From positions 1 through 52,418 of the forward strand of contig LSTE01000049.1 of NCBI GenBank assembly GCA_001644445.1: DNA of 52,418 nucleotides, written 5' to 3'. The first letter of the stretch is position 1, and every line of letters starts with the position of its first letter. The notes under the pieces were generated by a model. The model was given only the letters and a program-made list of their open reading frames with translations. It was not told where the DNA came from and did no database searches. Below are positions 26,320-36,566 of this stretch, piece by piece. The stretch comes from Gammaproteobacteria bacterium SCGC AG-212-F23. Its GTDB lineage: Bacteria; Pseudomonadota; Gammaproteobacteria; DSM-16500. The position numbers were made by a program, and so were the translations under genes.

Positions 26320-27083
26320 AAATCGCCACTTGGAATGTCAATTCCCTGCGCGTGCGCTTGCCGCACGTGTTGGATTGGCTTGCCGCTGAAAAACCCGATA
26401 TCGTAGGTTTGCAAGAAACAAAATTACCGGATGCTGATTTTCCTATCGATATTTTTCGCGCAAAAGGTTATCACGTTGAATACAGTGGTCAGAGAACGTA
26501 TAACGGTGTTGCGATTTTAAGTCGCAAGGCAGGCAAGGAAAAAGTAACTGAATTCCCAGGTTTCGCAGATGTGCAACGTCGTATTCTCGCATTAACGATT
26601 GATCATGTGCGCATTATCAATCTTTATATCCCAAACGGTGAAAGTGTTATTTCCGAAAAATTTCAATATAAATTATCTTGGCTACAAGCATTAATCCAAT
26701 TTTTAAAAAAAGAATTGATACAACATAAACAATTAATTGTCATCGGTGATTTTAATATCGCACCGGATGATCAAGATGTTTATGATCCAGTCGCATGTCA
26801 GGGCCAAGTATTATTTAGTGAAAAAGAACGTGCTGTGTTTCAACAACTGTTGAATTTAGGTTTAGAAGATTGTTTTCGTTTGCATACCCAGCCGGTTAAA
26901 AGTTTTTCCTGGTGGGACTATAGAATGAATGCATTTAAGCGTAATTTAGGATTGCGAATTGATCATATTTTATCCAGCCCTGAGTTGGCACGTCATTGCA
27001 CCACTTGCCGTATTGAAAAGAGCCTGCGGGCTTTAGAACGGCCCTCAGACCATGCGCCCGTGGTAGCTGAGTTTATGACTTGA
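26316..27083 (+). CDS. xthA: Exodeoxyribonuclease III (AP endonuclease)
   Basis: A 255-residue Mg-dependent AP endonuclease and 3'-exonuclease of base-excision repair. [11 protein letters not shown] opens the EEP fold, GLQETKLPD carries the metal-binding Glu, [11 protein letters not shown] gives the catalytic Asp-Asn, and LRIDHILSS with PSDHAPV gives the terminal Asp and His. The ATG overlaps the glnA stop (ATGA), so the pair is co-translated. It fits functionally with mutM in the same region, since MutM products are AP sites or nicked ends. Confidence 0.92.
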   Translation: MKIATWNVNSLRVRLPHVLDWLAAEKPDIVGLQETKLPDADFPIDIFRAKGYHVEYSGQRTYNGVAILSRKAGKEKVTEFPGFADVQRRILALTIDHVRIINLYIPNGESVISEKFQYKLSWLQALIQFLKKELIQHKQLIVIGDFNIAPDDQDVYDPVACQGQVLFSEKERAVFQQLLNLGLEDCFRLHTQPVKSFSWWDYRMNAFKRNLGLRIDHILSSPELARHCTTCRIEKSLRALERPSDHAPVVAEFMT

Positions 27084-27148
27084 TTCCTGTGGTAGACTCG
27101 GCTATGATTCCAGCCTATTTTTGCTGAAGATCGAAACAAGGGGTTATT

Positions 27149-27379
27149 ATGAAACAAGGCATTCATCCAGAATACAAAGAAATTGAAGTCGTTTGTGCTT
27201 GCGGCAACCACTTCAAAACGCGTTCCACCGGCAAAAATTTATCGGTAGAAGTCTGCAGCCAATGTCACCCTTTTTACACAGGCAAACAAAAAATCGTTGA
27301 TACTGCGGGTCGAGTCGATCGTTTCCGCCAGAAATATGGTATGCGTAACAAAAAGGAAGAGGGTAAGGCCGCCGGTTAA
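27149..27379 (+). CDS. rpmE: Ribosomal protein bL31 (zinc form)
   Basis: A 76-residue large-subunit protein. The zinc-binding cysteines are present (Cys16 and Cys18 in CACG, Cys36 and Cys39 in CSQC), so this is the C+ form that also stores zinc. [20 protein letters not shown] is the conserved core, followed by a Lys/Glu-rich tail. It stands 65 bases after xthA with AAGGGG before the ATG. The gene is of normal length and shows no anomaly. Confidence 0.95.
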   Translation: MKQGIHPEYKEIEVVCACGNHFKTRSTGKNLSVEVCSQCHPFYTGKQKIVDTAGRVDRFRQKYGMRNKKEEGKAAG

Positions 27380-27420
27380 TCACGGTCTTTTTCTTTGTAA
27401 AAAATGACACAAGGCCTATC

Positions 27421-28767
27421 ATGACCAGCGAGATCAAGAAAGCCGCTTTGGAATATCATGCCCATCCTGTGCCTGGAAAAATCAGTATAACACCTACAAA
27501 ACCCACAGCGACACAAAGAGATCTTTCTTTGTGTTATACCCCAGGCGTTGCAGAACCCGTGAAAGAAATCATGCGCGATCCAAGCGCTGCCTATCGCTAT
27601 ACTAGCAAAGGAAATTTAGTGGCTGTGATCACCAATGGCACAGCCGTATTAGGTCTTGGCAATACAGGCGCGCTTGCGGGAAAACCAGTGATGGAAGGCA
27701 AAGCGGTTTTATTCAAATGTCTAGCGGGAATTGATGCAATCGATATTGAAATTGACTGTCAAGATGTGCAAGGCTTTGTTGATACTGTTGCTAATATCGC
27801 ACCTACGTTTGGTGGTATTAATTTAGAAGATATCAAAGCACCTGAGTGTTTCATCATCGAAAAAACTTTACAAGAACGTTTAACTATTCCCGTGATGCAT
27901 GATGATCAACATGGCACAGCGATTGTTGTTGCTGCTGGATTATTAAATGCGCTGGAATTGCAAGGTAAGAATTTACAAAATGCAGTGATTGTGTGCGCAG
28001 GCGCAGGTGCTGCAGGAATTGCAACGATGCAGTTGTTGTTAAAACTCGGCGCACGCCATGAAAATTTATATATGATAGATCGTTTCGGTGTGATTCATAC
28101 TGAGAGAGAAGCGTTAAACCCTTATAAACAATTATTAGCAGTAAAAACGCATAAACGTACGCTTCATGATGCGTTAATGGATGCAGATGTGTGCATTGGT
28201 GTATCGGGCCCTGATTTATTGACGGCTGATATGATGCGAGTCATGGCAAAAAATCCTATTGTGTTTGCATTATCAAATCCAGTTCCTGAAATTATGCCAG
28301 AACTAGCGTACGAGGCGCGTAGTGATTTATTGATGGCAACAGGGCGTAGTGATTACCCTAATCAAGTCAATAATGCATTGTGTTTTCCTTATATTTTTCG
28401 TGGTGCATTAGATGTGCGTGCTAGTTGTATCAATCAAGCCATGCAAATTGCAGCAGTACATGCGTTGCGTTCATTGGCTAAAGAACCTGTGCCCAAAGAA
28501 GTATTAAAAGCTTATGGCGATAAAACATTACGGTTTGGCTCACATTATATTTTGCCTAAACCATTAGATCCGCGATTAAAACAAAAAATTTCTCAAGCAG
28601 TAGCAGATGCCGCAGTAGAGTCAGGTGTAGCACAAGTAATACAGGCGTTGTCGTCCCGCGGCTCGTCCGCGGGATCCAGGCGCCGTCCCGCGACTTGTTC
28701 GCGGGATCCAGAACAAATTATTCTGGATTCCGCGGACAAGCCGCGGAACGACGTGGATCAAAAATGA
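27421..28767 (+). CDS. maeB: NADP-type malic enzyme with a repeat-encoded C-terminus
   Basis: A 448-residue malic enzyme that decarboxylates malate to pyruvate. [15 protein letters not shown] is the N-terminal signature, [20 protein letters not shown] the substrate site with its lysine, EDIKAPECF and [10 protein letters not shown] the metal and catalytic region, and [15 protein letters not shown] the dinucleotide fold. It is the short form without the phosphotransacetylase domain of E. coli MaeB. The native protein should end near residue 410 (GVAQVIQAL). The last 38 residues ([20 protein letters not shown] onwards) come from palindromic repeat units at 28650-28755, which also supply most of the bases up to the TGA. 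Confidence 0.9.
   Translation: MTSEIKKAALEYHAHPVPGKISITPTKPTATQRDLSLCYTPGVAEPVKEIMRDPSAAYRYTSKGNLVAVITNGTAVLGLGNTGALAGKPVMEGKAVLFKCLAGIDAIDIEIDCQDVQGFVDTVANIAPTFGGINLEDIKAPECFIIEKTLQERLTIPVMHDDQHGTAIVVAAGLLNALELQGKNLQNAVIVCAGAGAAGIATMQLLLKLGARHENLYMIDRFGVIHTEREALNPYKQLLAVKTHKRTLHDALMDADVCIGVSGPDLLTADMMRVMAKNPIVFALSNPVPEIMPELAYEARSDLLMATGRSDYPNQVNNALCFPYIFRGALDVRASCINQAMQIAAVHALRSLAKEPVPKEVLKAYGDKTLRFGSHYILPKPLDPRLKQKISQAVADAAVESGVAQVIQALSSRGSSAGSRRRPATCSRDPEQIILDSADKPRNDVDQK
28650..28755. repeat. Three GC-rich palindromic units (family C) inside the 3' end of maeB
   Basis: Two inverted-orientation units (GTCGTCCCGCGG to GGGATCCAG at 28650-28679, and CGTCCCGCGACTTGTTCGCG with GGATCCAGAA at 28684-28713) are followed by one forward unit (TTCTGGATTCCGCGG to CCGCGGAACGAC at 28721-28752). 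The same unit is at 42095-42125 and 44091-44121. The block is in frame with maeB. Confidence 0.8.
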
Positions 28768-28804
28768 ATTACTCAGTAGCGCCAGTAATATAGGAGAAAG
28801 ACAT

Positions 28805-30115
28805 ATGATTGATTCTCTAACGCCGCAATCAACAGAGAATATAGTGAAAAAAAGTTTATTACTTTCCTGGTTGATTTGCACCTTAGGTGCGGTTTTTTAT
28901 TGTTATGAATATTTTTTAAGAATTTCACCTAGTGTTATGACTCAAGAACTGATGCGCACTTATCATTTGACAGGTGCACAAGTCGGTAATCTTTCTGCGT
29001 TTTATTATCATGCTTATGTTCCTATGCAAATTTTAGTTGGATTGTTGATGGACCGTTATGGGCCGCGACGTTTGTTGACTATGGCTTCGCTTTTCTGTGC
29101 TTTGGGTACATTTCTTTTTGCAGACAGTAATAATATTTTAGTTTCAGAAGCAGGGCGTTTTTTGGTAGGGTTTGGTTCTGCTTTTGCATTTGTGGGAGCA
29201 ATGAAATTAGCGACGATTTGGTTACCACCGAAACGTTTTGCACTGATCGCGGGAATTATTGTTTGCTTAGGTATGATAGGCGCTATGTGCGGCGATATTT
29301 TATTAGGTGCTTTGGTTGATAAAATTGGTTGGCAAATGACGACAGATCTTTCTGGGATTCTAGGGATTGGACTGGCAATAATTATTTGGTTGGTGGTACG
29401 CGATATTAATGTGCATAGTGAATTTCCTGAAGTGCATATTGTTTCTTTTCGGACGGTGATGTCAGGATTAGTACGGGCAATAATGAACCCACAGATTTGG
29501 TTGAATGGTTGCATAGGGATGTTGCTGTATTTATCTTTGTCTGCATTTGCAGAATTATGGGGTGTGCGTTATTTACAAGAGGCTTATGGTTTTTCCAGAG
29601 CAACAGCAGCAAATGCTAATTCCATGGTTTTTTTGGGGTGGGCAATAGGTAGTCCGCTTTGGGGGTGGTTTTCTGATTATATTCATAAGCGTATTTTGCC
29701 TATTTTAGTTTCTGCTATACTTGCATTGATTATGATTTGTATTGTGTTATACCTGCCACATACTTCTGTCATTGGTGTTTCGATTGAATTATTTTTATTT
29801 GGGTTGTTTTGTAGTGCGCAGATTTTGATTTTTGCGATCTGTCGTGAAATTAGTTCACTCAAAATTGTAGGAACAGCGATTGCATTGACCAATATGATGG
29901 TGATGATAGGGGGCAATATCTTTCAACCGGTGATTGGTAAATTGTTAGATGTGCGTTGGGATGGCACAATTGTTGCAGGCGTGCGTATATATACTGAACA
30001 TGCGTATCGCGTTGCTTTAAGTGTTTTACCATTGAGTATGATTTTAACTGTGATTGTTGCCTTATTTTTGCGAGAAACTTATTGCAAAGTGCGGGAAGAT
30101 CATTTTCATAATTAA
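28805..30115 (+). CDS. MFS transporter
   Basis: A 436-residue transporter with 12 predicted membrane helices. The first helix reads LLLSWLICTLGAVFYCYEYF. The loop between helices 2 and 3 carries GLLMDRYGPRRLL, the MFS motif A (G-x-x-x-D-R-x-G-x-R-R). A second copy of the pattern is in the middle (WGWFSDYIHKRILP). YFLRISPSVM after helix 1 recurs in Legionella and Coxiella members of the family. The substrate is unknown; sugar acids or amino-acid-like compounds are possible for this branch. AGGAGAAA lies just before the ATG. It starts 37 bases after maeB and may be co-transcribed. Confidence 0.85.
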   Translation: MIDSLTPQSTENIVKKSLLLSWLICTLGAVFYCYEYFLRISPSVMTQELMRTYHLTGAQVGNLSAFYYHAYVPMQILVGLLMDRYGPRRLLTMASLFCALGTFLFADSNNILVSEAGRFLVGFGSAFAFVGAMKLATIWLPPKRFALIAGIIVCLGMIGAMCGDILLGALVDKIGWQMTTDLSGILGIGLAIIIWLVVRDINVHSEFPEVHIVSFRTVMSGLVRAIMNPQIWLNGCIGMLLYLSLSAFAELWGVRYLQEAYGFSRATAANANSMVFLGWAIGSPLWGWFSDYIHKRILPILVSAILALIMICIVLYLPHTSVIGVSIELFLFGLFCSAQILIFAICREISSLKIVGTAIALTNMMVMIGGNIFQPVIGKLLDVRWDGTIVAGVRIYTEHAYRVALSVLPLSMILTVIVALFLRETYCKVREDHFHN

Positions 30116-30190
30116 ATATTAAAAGTTATTTACAACAATGTTTTTAAGGTGTATTTTTGAATTGATAATACGGTACGGGTCAAAAATAAT

Positions 30191-30511
30191 ATGCTAAAGC
30201 GGTTAAAGGATGGGGTAATGAATGTGCTTGGGATGAAGCCTGCACAGGCGTTACCACGCAGAAAGCCATTGATCTTGCCACCTATTGCCATCATGCCTTC
30301 TCATTCAACGACTTCGCAAATTCTTACTAGTGCTATGGGCAGTAATGTCTCAGCGGTGATTAAAACTGGAATAGCTTATCCGGTCGTGGCATCTTACTCT
30401 TCGACGAGTCATCGTTCGCCTATATCTACGCAGACGATATCGAAGGAGGCGTCGAATCCGCCTGTATCTATGCCTGTTAGTTCTTTTAATGCCTCTATGC
30501 GCCCTCGATAG
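30191..30511 (+). CDS. Hypothetical small Ser/Pro-rich protein
   Basis: A 106-residue basic protein with no recognised domain. It starts LKRLKDGVMNVLGMKPAQA, continues with PRRKPLILPPIAIMPSHSTT, and the rest is Ser/Thr/Pro-rich and probably disordered, ending in MRPR. It has no signal peptide and no clear ribosome site. It sits 60 bases before mreB on the same strand. It may be a short-lived or spurious reading frame, or a secreted low-complexity protein; the sequence does not decide. Confidence 0.4.
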   Translation: MLKRLKDGVMNVLGMKPAQALPRRKPLILPPIAIMPSHSTTSQILTSAMGSNVSAVIKTGIAYPVVASYSSTSHRSPISTQTISKEASNPPVSMPVSSFNASMRPR

Positions 30512-30568
30512 TTTTTTCTAGCCACCTACAAATTTATCTATTAGAATGTCCCCATCGTAAACCAATAG

Positions 30569-31633
<1,065 letters not shown>

Positions 31634-31644
31634 GAGGAAGTACT

Positions 31645-32490
31645 ATTAAACAGATTTTTGCCAAAGAAACCCCATCGGGTTTTCGTGCATTTTTTTTGAT
31701 CGTGTTGGCAATAGTGTGCATGGTCATGGATAAGCGCATTGCAGCAGTGTCTGAAGTGCGGGCTATTTTGTCTCTGTCACTTGCTCCTTTGCAATACGTT
31801 GTTAGTTGGCCTATTCAGTTTATTGACACGATCAACCACGTAGTTAGTAGTCATGATGAACTAATCAAAGAAAATCTCGCTTTGAAAGCACAAACCTTGT
31901 TATTACAGTCAGAAGTGCAGCGTTTGCGTTCCATTGAATCACAAAATAACCAATTGATGTCACTTGTTAATTCATCAACGAAAGCAAAAGGAAAAATACT
32001 GATTGCGCAATTACTTGCCGTCGATACCGATCCTTTTATTAAACAAATGACGTTAGATAAGGGTAGCAGTAGTGGTGTTTTTGTCGGACAACCGGTGTTG
32101 GATGCGTATGGCGTTATGGGGCAGGTGATTCAAACCAGTGCGTTTACTAGCCGTGTGTTATTGTTAAATGATAGCCATAGTGGTATCCCGGCACAGCTTA
32201 CCCGAAATGGTATCCGTGCGATTGCTGTAGGTGATAATTATTCGGGTAAGTTACGCTTGATTAATGTGGCACAAACCCAAGATGTGAAAGTAGGTGACAT
32301 GGTCGTCACATCAGGTTTGGGAGAGCATTATCCTGAGGGTTATCCCATAGGACATGTGACGGCGGTTGTTAAAGATCCGGGTTTACAATTTTTAACGATT
32401 ACTTTGGAACCTGAAGCGCACTTGGATAGAGGTAGAGAAGTATTACTGGTATGGCCTAATCAATCTCTACCAAAAGGTGGGAAATCATGA
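31645..32490 (+). CDS. mreC: Rod-shape protein MreC, probable AUU start codon
   Basis: A protein of about 281 residues that joins the elongation machine in the inner membrane. The family N-terminus (IKQIFAKETPSGFRAFF, compare KPIFSRGPSLQIRL in E. coli) is encoded in frame from an ATT at 31645. AGAGG (31633-31637) sits 7 bases before it, no ATG, GTG or TTG lies in frame until a TTG at 31696, and an in-frame TGA at 31627-31629 excludes anything upstream. One membrane helix (LIVLAIVCMVM), a coiled coil (ELIKENLALKAQTLLLQSEV) and the beta-rich domains (KGSSSGVFVGQPV, VTSGLGEHYPEGYP) follow. The stop overlaps mreD (ATGA). Confidence 0.88.
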   Translation: MKQIFAKETPSGFRAFFLIVLAIVCMVMDKRIAAVSEVRAILSLSLAPLQYVVSWPIQFIDTINHVVSSHDELIKENLALKAQTLLLQSEVQRLRSIESQNNQLMSLVNSSTKAKGKILIAQLLAVDTDPFIKQMTLDKGSSSGVFVGQPVLDAYGVMGQVIQTSAFTSRVLLLNDSHSGIPAQLTRNGIRAIAVGDNYSGKLRLINVAQTQDVKVGDMVVTSGLGEHYPEGYPIGHVTAVVKDPGLQFLTITLEPEAHLDRGREVLLVWPNQSLPKGGKS

Positions 32491-32969
32491 TGCCTTTTCG
32501 TAATTTATTCATAGTCTATATCAGTTTGTTCATAGCACTTGTATTAACATTATTGCCAATGCCTAGCTGGTTTGGATGGTTGCGGCCGCATTGGATTTTA
32601 TTGGTTTTGATTTATTGGGCGATGACACAGCCTTATCAAGTGAATGTTGGCACGGCTTGGGTAGTTGGAATTATATTAGATGTGTTGACAGGGACGCTGC
32701 TAGGAGAGCATGCATTAGGATTGACTGTGATTACTTATTTTGTAGTACGTTTTCAAAGTCGTTTGCAAATGTTTCCATTATTGCAACAGGGTTTGTGCGT
32801 GTTCTTGCTTGTTGTGTTATATCAAGCTATTTTGTTTTCTGTGCAAGGTTTTTTAGGCGATGCACCTAAAACTATGCTTTATTGGCTTGCATCGATCACC
32901 AGTGTATTGATATGGCCCTGGTTATTTGTCGTTCTCCAGGATTTTCGTAGAAAAGCGATGAGTCATTAA
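32487..32969 (+). CDS. mreD: Rod-shape protein MreD
   Basis: A 160-residue integral membrane protein with about five helices (FIVYISLFIALVLTLLPM, WILLVLIYWAM, AWVVGIILDVLTGTLLGEHA and two more). RPHWILLVLIYWAMTQP and GIILDVLTGTLLG are typical MreD segments. It links MreC to the MreB filament side of the elongasome. It overlaps mreC by 4 bases (ATGA) and is followed 14 bases later by yhdP. The length is normal. Confidence 0.88.
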   Translation: MMPFRNLFIVYISLFIALVLTLLPMPSWFGWLRPHWILLVLIYWAMTQPYQVNVGTAWVVGIILDVLTGTLLGEHALGLTVITYFVVRFQSRLQMFPLLQQGLCVFLLVVLYQAILFSVQGFLGDAPKTMLYWLASITSVLIWPWLFVVLQDFRRKAMSH

Positions 32970-32983
32970 AAAGGATTTTTATC

Positions 32984-35900
32984 TTGGCATTTTGGAGCCG
33001 GGTTGTTCACAGGATTGGATCTCTTTGTGCGATAGCGCTTATTTTTTTCGCTGTGATAGTCAGTTTTTTGCAAGTGTCGACACCGTTTTTACAGAAACAT
33101 CGTAGTTATTTTGAGAATTGGGCTAGTGAATTATTGCATATGCCAGTCTCCATTGGTGAAATGCGCGCATCTTGGCATGCGTATTGGCCAGAAATTTCTT
33201 TTTATCACGTAGCATTATTAGATAAAAATACACAAACACCTAAATTAAAAATACAAGAAATTGATGTTGGCTTAAATCTCTTGCAAAGTTTTATTTCGGT
33301 TAAACCAGTGACTTCACGTATTTTATTTTCAGGTGCACATATCATTATACGCTATTCAGCAAGCGGTAATTTATCGTTGGATGGATTTCCTGAATTTGAA
33401 ATTTCGAGTAATTTCTCTAATGGTGAAATGAAAAACAATGATATCTCTGTTTGGGCTTTATCTCAACAAAAAATAATCTTAGAAAATATTGATATTGAAT
33501 ATTATCCTGAAAAAAAAGAACCTCGTATTGTTAAATTAAAAGAATTATCTTTGGCAAACACACATCAATACCACCAGATCGACTTAGATGCTACATTAAA
33601 ACAAACAACCGCGACTCGTTTGCGTGGTGAACTGCAGTGGCAGGGTGATGTTTTTGATTGGAAAACGGTGACAGCAGATGTATATATGAATGTCGGTGGT
33701 TTTTCATTGTCGCAATGGTTTCCGGAAATGAATTGGCATGGCCTGCAAATCAAAGAAGGGTTGGGGAGTGCAAAGATATGGGCAACTTGGTCTGCTCAAA
33801 CCTTACAAAAAATACGTACACAACTGCAATTTTATGATATCCATCTGCATTCTACTATTGCCAATCAAGATGAAACGATTTCACGAATTATTGGTAAATT
33901 TGCTTGGGAGAGAGAAAATGATAATCAAATTGTTAGTGGTGATGAAGTCTTTATTGATTTTCCAAAACATCTTTGGCCTGAGTCACAATTTTATCTAGTA
34001 TTAACCCAAGGTAAAACACTTAGTGATTTGAAAATAGGTTATTTAGATTTAATCGATGCTACGCGTATTGCCATGATGACTGATTTTGTAACGGAAACGG
34101 CGAAAAAAAATCTGCTAGCATTTAATCCGCGCGGTGCATTAGAAACATTTAATGGCAAAATCACGGGCGATTCGCCGGATTTAGATCATGCTATTTTTAG
34201 CGGAAAAATAACAGATTTTGCGATCAATGCCGTAAATAAAATACCAGAAATCGCCCATTTGTCTGGCGACTTTTCTTGGGCGAATCAACAAGGTGATGCG
34301 CATTTAAATAGTCAAAACTTGTATGTGAACTTAAAAGAAGTTTTTGTTAATCCTATTATATTGAATAAAGCTATTGCTGTGATGGATTTCCAGAAAGAGG
34401 CAGATGGCACTTGGTTAATGCATGCAAGTCACATTGCAGTTGCCAATGCAGATGTGAGAGGGAAAGCAAAGATGACATTGCGCTTTCCCGTGAATGATTC
34501 GCCGTGGATTGATTTGACGGGATCGTTCAGCATGCCGCGAGGAAAAAACGTTTCCAATTATTTGCCGTTACAAACATTTAAACCCACGTTGCACCACTGG
34601 CTGCAGAATGCTTTTTTAGCGGGAGAAGTGACTTCTGGAAAAGCAATTTTACAGGGTAGACTTGCTGATTTTCCTTTTGATAATAATCAAGGCAAATTTT
34701 ATATCCAAGGTGTTGTTGATCATATTGATTTTGCTTATGCGCCTGATTGGCCGATCATAAAAAATATTAAAGGCAATTTAGTTTTCTCACAACGATCTAT
34801 GGTGGCTGATGTTATTTCGGGTAGTATGCAAAATATTCCATTGCATTTTATTCATGGTGTCATTCCCTCTATTGGTGGTGGCGAGCAGGAAAAAATTGAT
34901 ATCACAGGAACGATTCAAACGGATTTTTCTGATGCTTTGCGATTTATTCGCGAAAGTCCTCTGAATAAGACTATTGGGCGTCATTTTTCAGGTGTTGAGA
35001 TTAGTGGCAGCACTGATTTGAAGTTAGCGCTCTCTATTCCGTTAGAGCATCCGGAAACAGTGAAAGTGTTAGGCGATATCACTATTGCTAACGCGGAGCT
35101 TAGCTTACCCGTGTGGAAAATAACATTATCTCCGCTTAACGGTGTTGTGCATTTTACTGAAAACACGATTGAAGCCAAACAATTACAAACTCAATTATTG
35201 GATGAACCCGCTACATTAAATATCGCGACCCAATATGCTAATGGTAAACCTGTTTATGTGAGTGCCGTGGTTAATAGCCGTGTTGCAATTGAAACGTTAG
35301 AGAAATTATTTTCATTCCATTCTACTTTAATTAAAGGCACGACGGATTTTTCAGCGGAATTGCGCATGTTTCCTGACAAGGACAATCAATTAATATTGCG
35401 TTCGGAATTACAAGGCGTGAGTATAGGGTTGCCTGGTATTTTAGGTAAAAAGATAGAGGATAAAAAACCTATCCAAGCAGATTTAATATTTAATGGCAAC
35501 CAATTGTCTAGCGTTAATATTCGTTTTGATGATAAAACTGACTTGAAAATTTCAAACAATAAAAATAGTTGGAAAATTGATTTAAACAATCCTGAATTTT
35601 TAGGACAAATAACTTGGATAACATCTGCGCGAAAAGTGATTGCAAAATTTCAAAAACTTTATTTACAAGCTATGGAGAATGGTACTTCATGGAATATTAA
35701 TCCTGCTTTGTTGCCTGAAATTAATTTTGATGGTGATGACGTGCGTTATCAAGGTAAAAGTTTAGGGCATGTTATTGTTGTTGCCGTGCCCAATGTAGCG
35801 CGTTTAGTCATTAGACAATTGGGAATGACCAGTCCGTTGTTTGATGTGCGAGCATCTGGCTACTGGAATGTTGAAAGAACAGCGCTGCAAGGTAGTATGG

Positions 35901-36514
35901 CGACTACACATTTAACGGAAATGTTAACGAGTTGGGGATTGCATTCCGAGAATTTTATTTGTAGTAAAGGTGATATGAATTTTGATTTAACATGGCCAGG
36001 TGCGCCATTTGATCCAACATTCAATAAACTGTCAGGTCGTTTATCATTGAGCTTAGGTGAAGGACGTATAGTTAATGCAGATAGTGCAGGCATGGGCATT
36101 GGTCGTATGCTGAATCTTTTTAATTTGAGCACATTGCCGCGTCGCTTAAGTTTAGATTTTAGTGATGTTTTTGAAAAAGGTTATAGCTTTGATCATGTCA
36201 AAGGTGATTTGAATTTAAGAAACGGAGAAGCTTACACTGTCAATACTCGTTTTGATGGGCCTGTTGCTAGTATTGATATTGCAGGTCGTATCGGTTTGGA
36301 ACGCAAAGATTATGATCTTACATTAAGTGTAACACCTTATGTCACTTCTAGTTTATGGGTGTTATCTGCTTATGCTGCGGGGCCTGTAGCAGGTGCTGCA
36401 GCGTTTGTGGCAGATAAATTGATAGGTGGCGCTGTTTCTAAAGCAACAACGCATAGCTACCTAGTGACAGGTACTTGGGCCAATCCGGTATGGAAAGAAG
36501 CGCCATCGAGATAG
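32984..36514 (+). CDS. yhdP: YhdP-family AsmA-like protein (phospholipid transport to the outer membrane)
   Basis: A 1176-residue protein with one N-terminal membrane helix (IGSLCAIALIFFAVIVSFLQ) and a long periplasmic beta-rich bridge. It starts at a TTG (32984) with AAAAGGA about 10 bases upstream. The C-terminal part (GRLSLSLGEGRIVNADSAGM, then LNLFNLSTLPRRLSLDFSDV and YVTSSLWVLSAYAAGPVAG) is the TIGR02099/AsmA-2 signature. In E. coli YhdP, TamB and YdbH carry phospholipids across the periplasm, and yhdP lies near mreBCD there too. The length is close to the family norm of about 1,270. The rng/yhdE genes found between them in E. coli are missing. Confidence 0.85.
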   Translation: MAFWSRVVHRIGSLCAIALIFFAVIVSFLQVSTPFLQKHRSYFENWASELLHMPVSIGEMRASWHAYWPEISFYHVALLDKNTQTPKLKIQEIDVGLNLLQSFISVKPVTSRILFSGAHIIIRYSASGNLSLDGFPEFEISSNFSNGEMKNNDISVWALSQQKIILENIDIEYYPEKKEPRIVKLKELSLANTHQYHQIDLDATLKQTTATRLRGELQWQGDVFDWKTVTADVYMNVGGFSLSQWFPEMNWHGLQIKEGLGSAKIWATWSAQTLQKIRTQLQFYDIHLHSTIANQDETISRIIGKFAWERENDNQIVSGDEVFIDFPKHLWPESQFYLVLTQGKTLSDLKIGYLDLIDATRIAMMTDFVTETAKKNLLAFNPRGALETFNGKITGDSPDLDHAIFSGKITDFAINAVNKIPEIAHLSGDFSWANQQGDAHLNSQNLYVNLKEVFVNPIILNKAIAVMDFQKEADGTWLMHASHIAVANADVRGKAKMTLRFPVNDSPWIDLTGSFSMPRGKNVSNYLPLQTFKPTLHHWLQNAFLAGEVTSGKAILQGRLADFPFDNNQGKFYIQGVVDHIDFAYAPDWPIIKNIKGNLVFSQRSMVADVISGSMQNIPLHFIHGVIPSIGGGEQEKIDITGTIQTDFSDALRFIRESPLNKTIGRHFSGVEISGSTDLKLALSIPLEHPETVKVLGDITIANAELSLPVWKITLSPLNGVVHFTENTIEAKQLQTQLLDEPATLNIATQYANGKPVYVSAVVNSRVAIETLEKLFSFHSTLIKGTTDFSAELRMFPDKDNQLILRSELQGVSIGLPGILGKKIEDKKPIQADLIFNGNQLSSVNIRFDDKTDLKISNNKNSWKIDLNNPEFLGQITWITSARKVIAKFQKLYLQAMENGTSWNINPALLPEINFDGDDVRYQGKSLGHVIVVAVPNVARLVIRQLGMTSPLFDVRASGYWNVERTALQGSMATTHLTEMLTSWGLHSENFICSKGDMNFDLTWPGAPFDPTFNKLSGRLSLSLGEGRIVNADSAGMGIGRMLNLFNLSTLPRRLSLDFSDVFEKGYSFDHVKGDLNLRNGEAYTVNTRFDGPVASIDIAGRIGLERKDYDLTLSVTPYVTSSLWVLSAYAAGPVAGAAAFVADKLIGGAVSKATTHSYLVTGTWANPVWKEAPSR

Positions 36515-36566
36515 TCAAAATATGCTATAATAATAGCGTATAATCCTCTTTTGGGGAGGTGTGGTT

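Noticed and set aside
29056-29916. Minus-strand frames opposite the MFS transporter
   Set aside because: Shadows of a well-supported membrane transporter gene.
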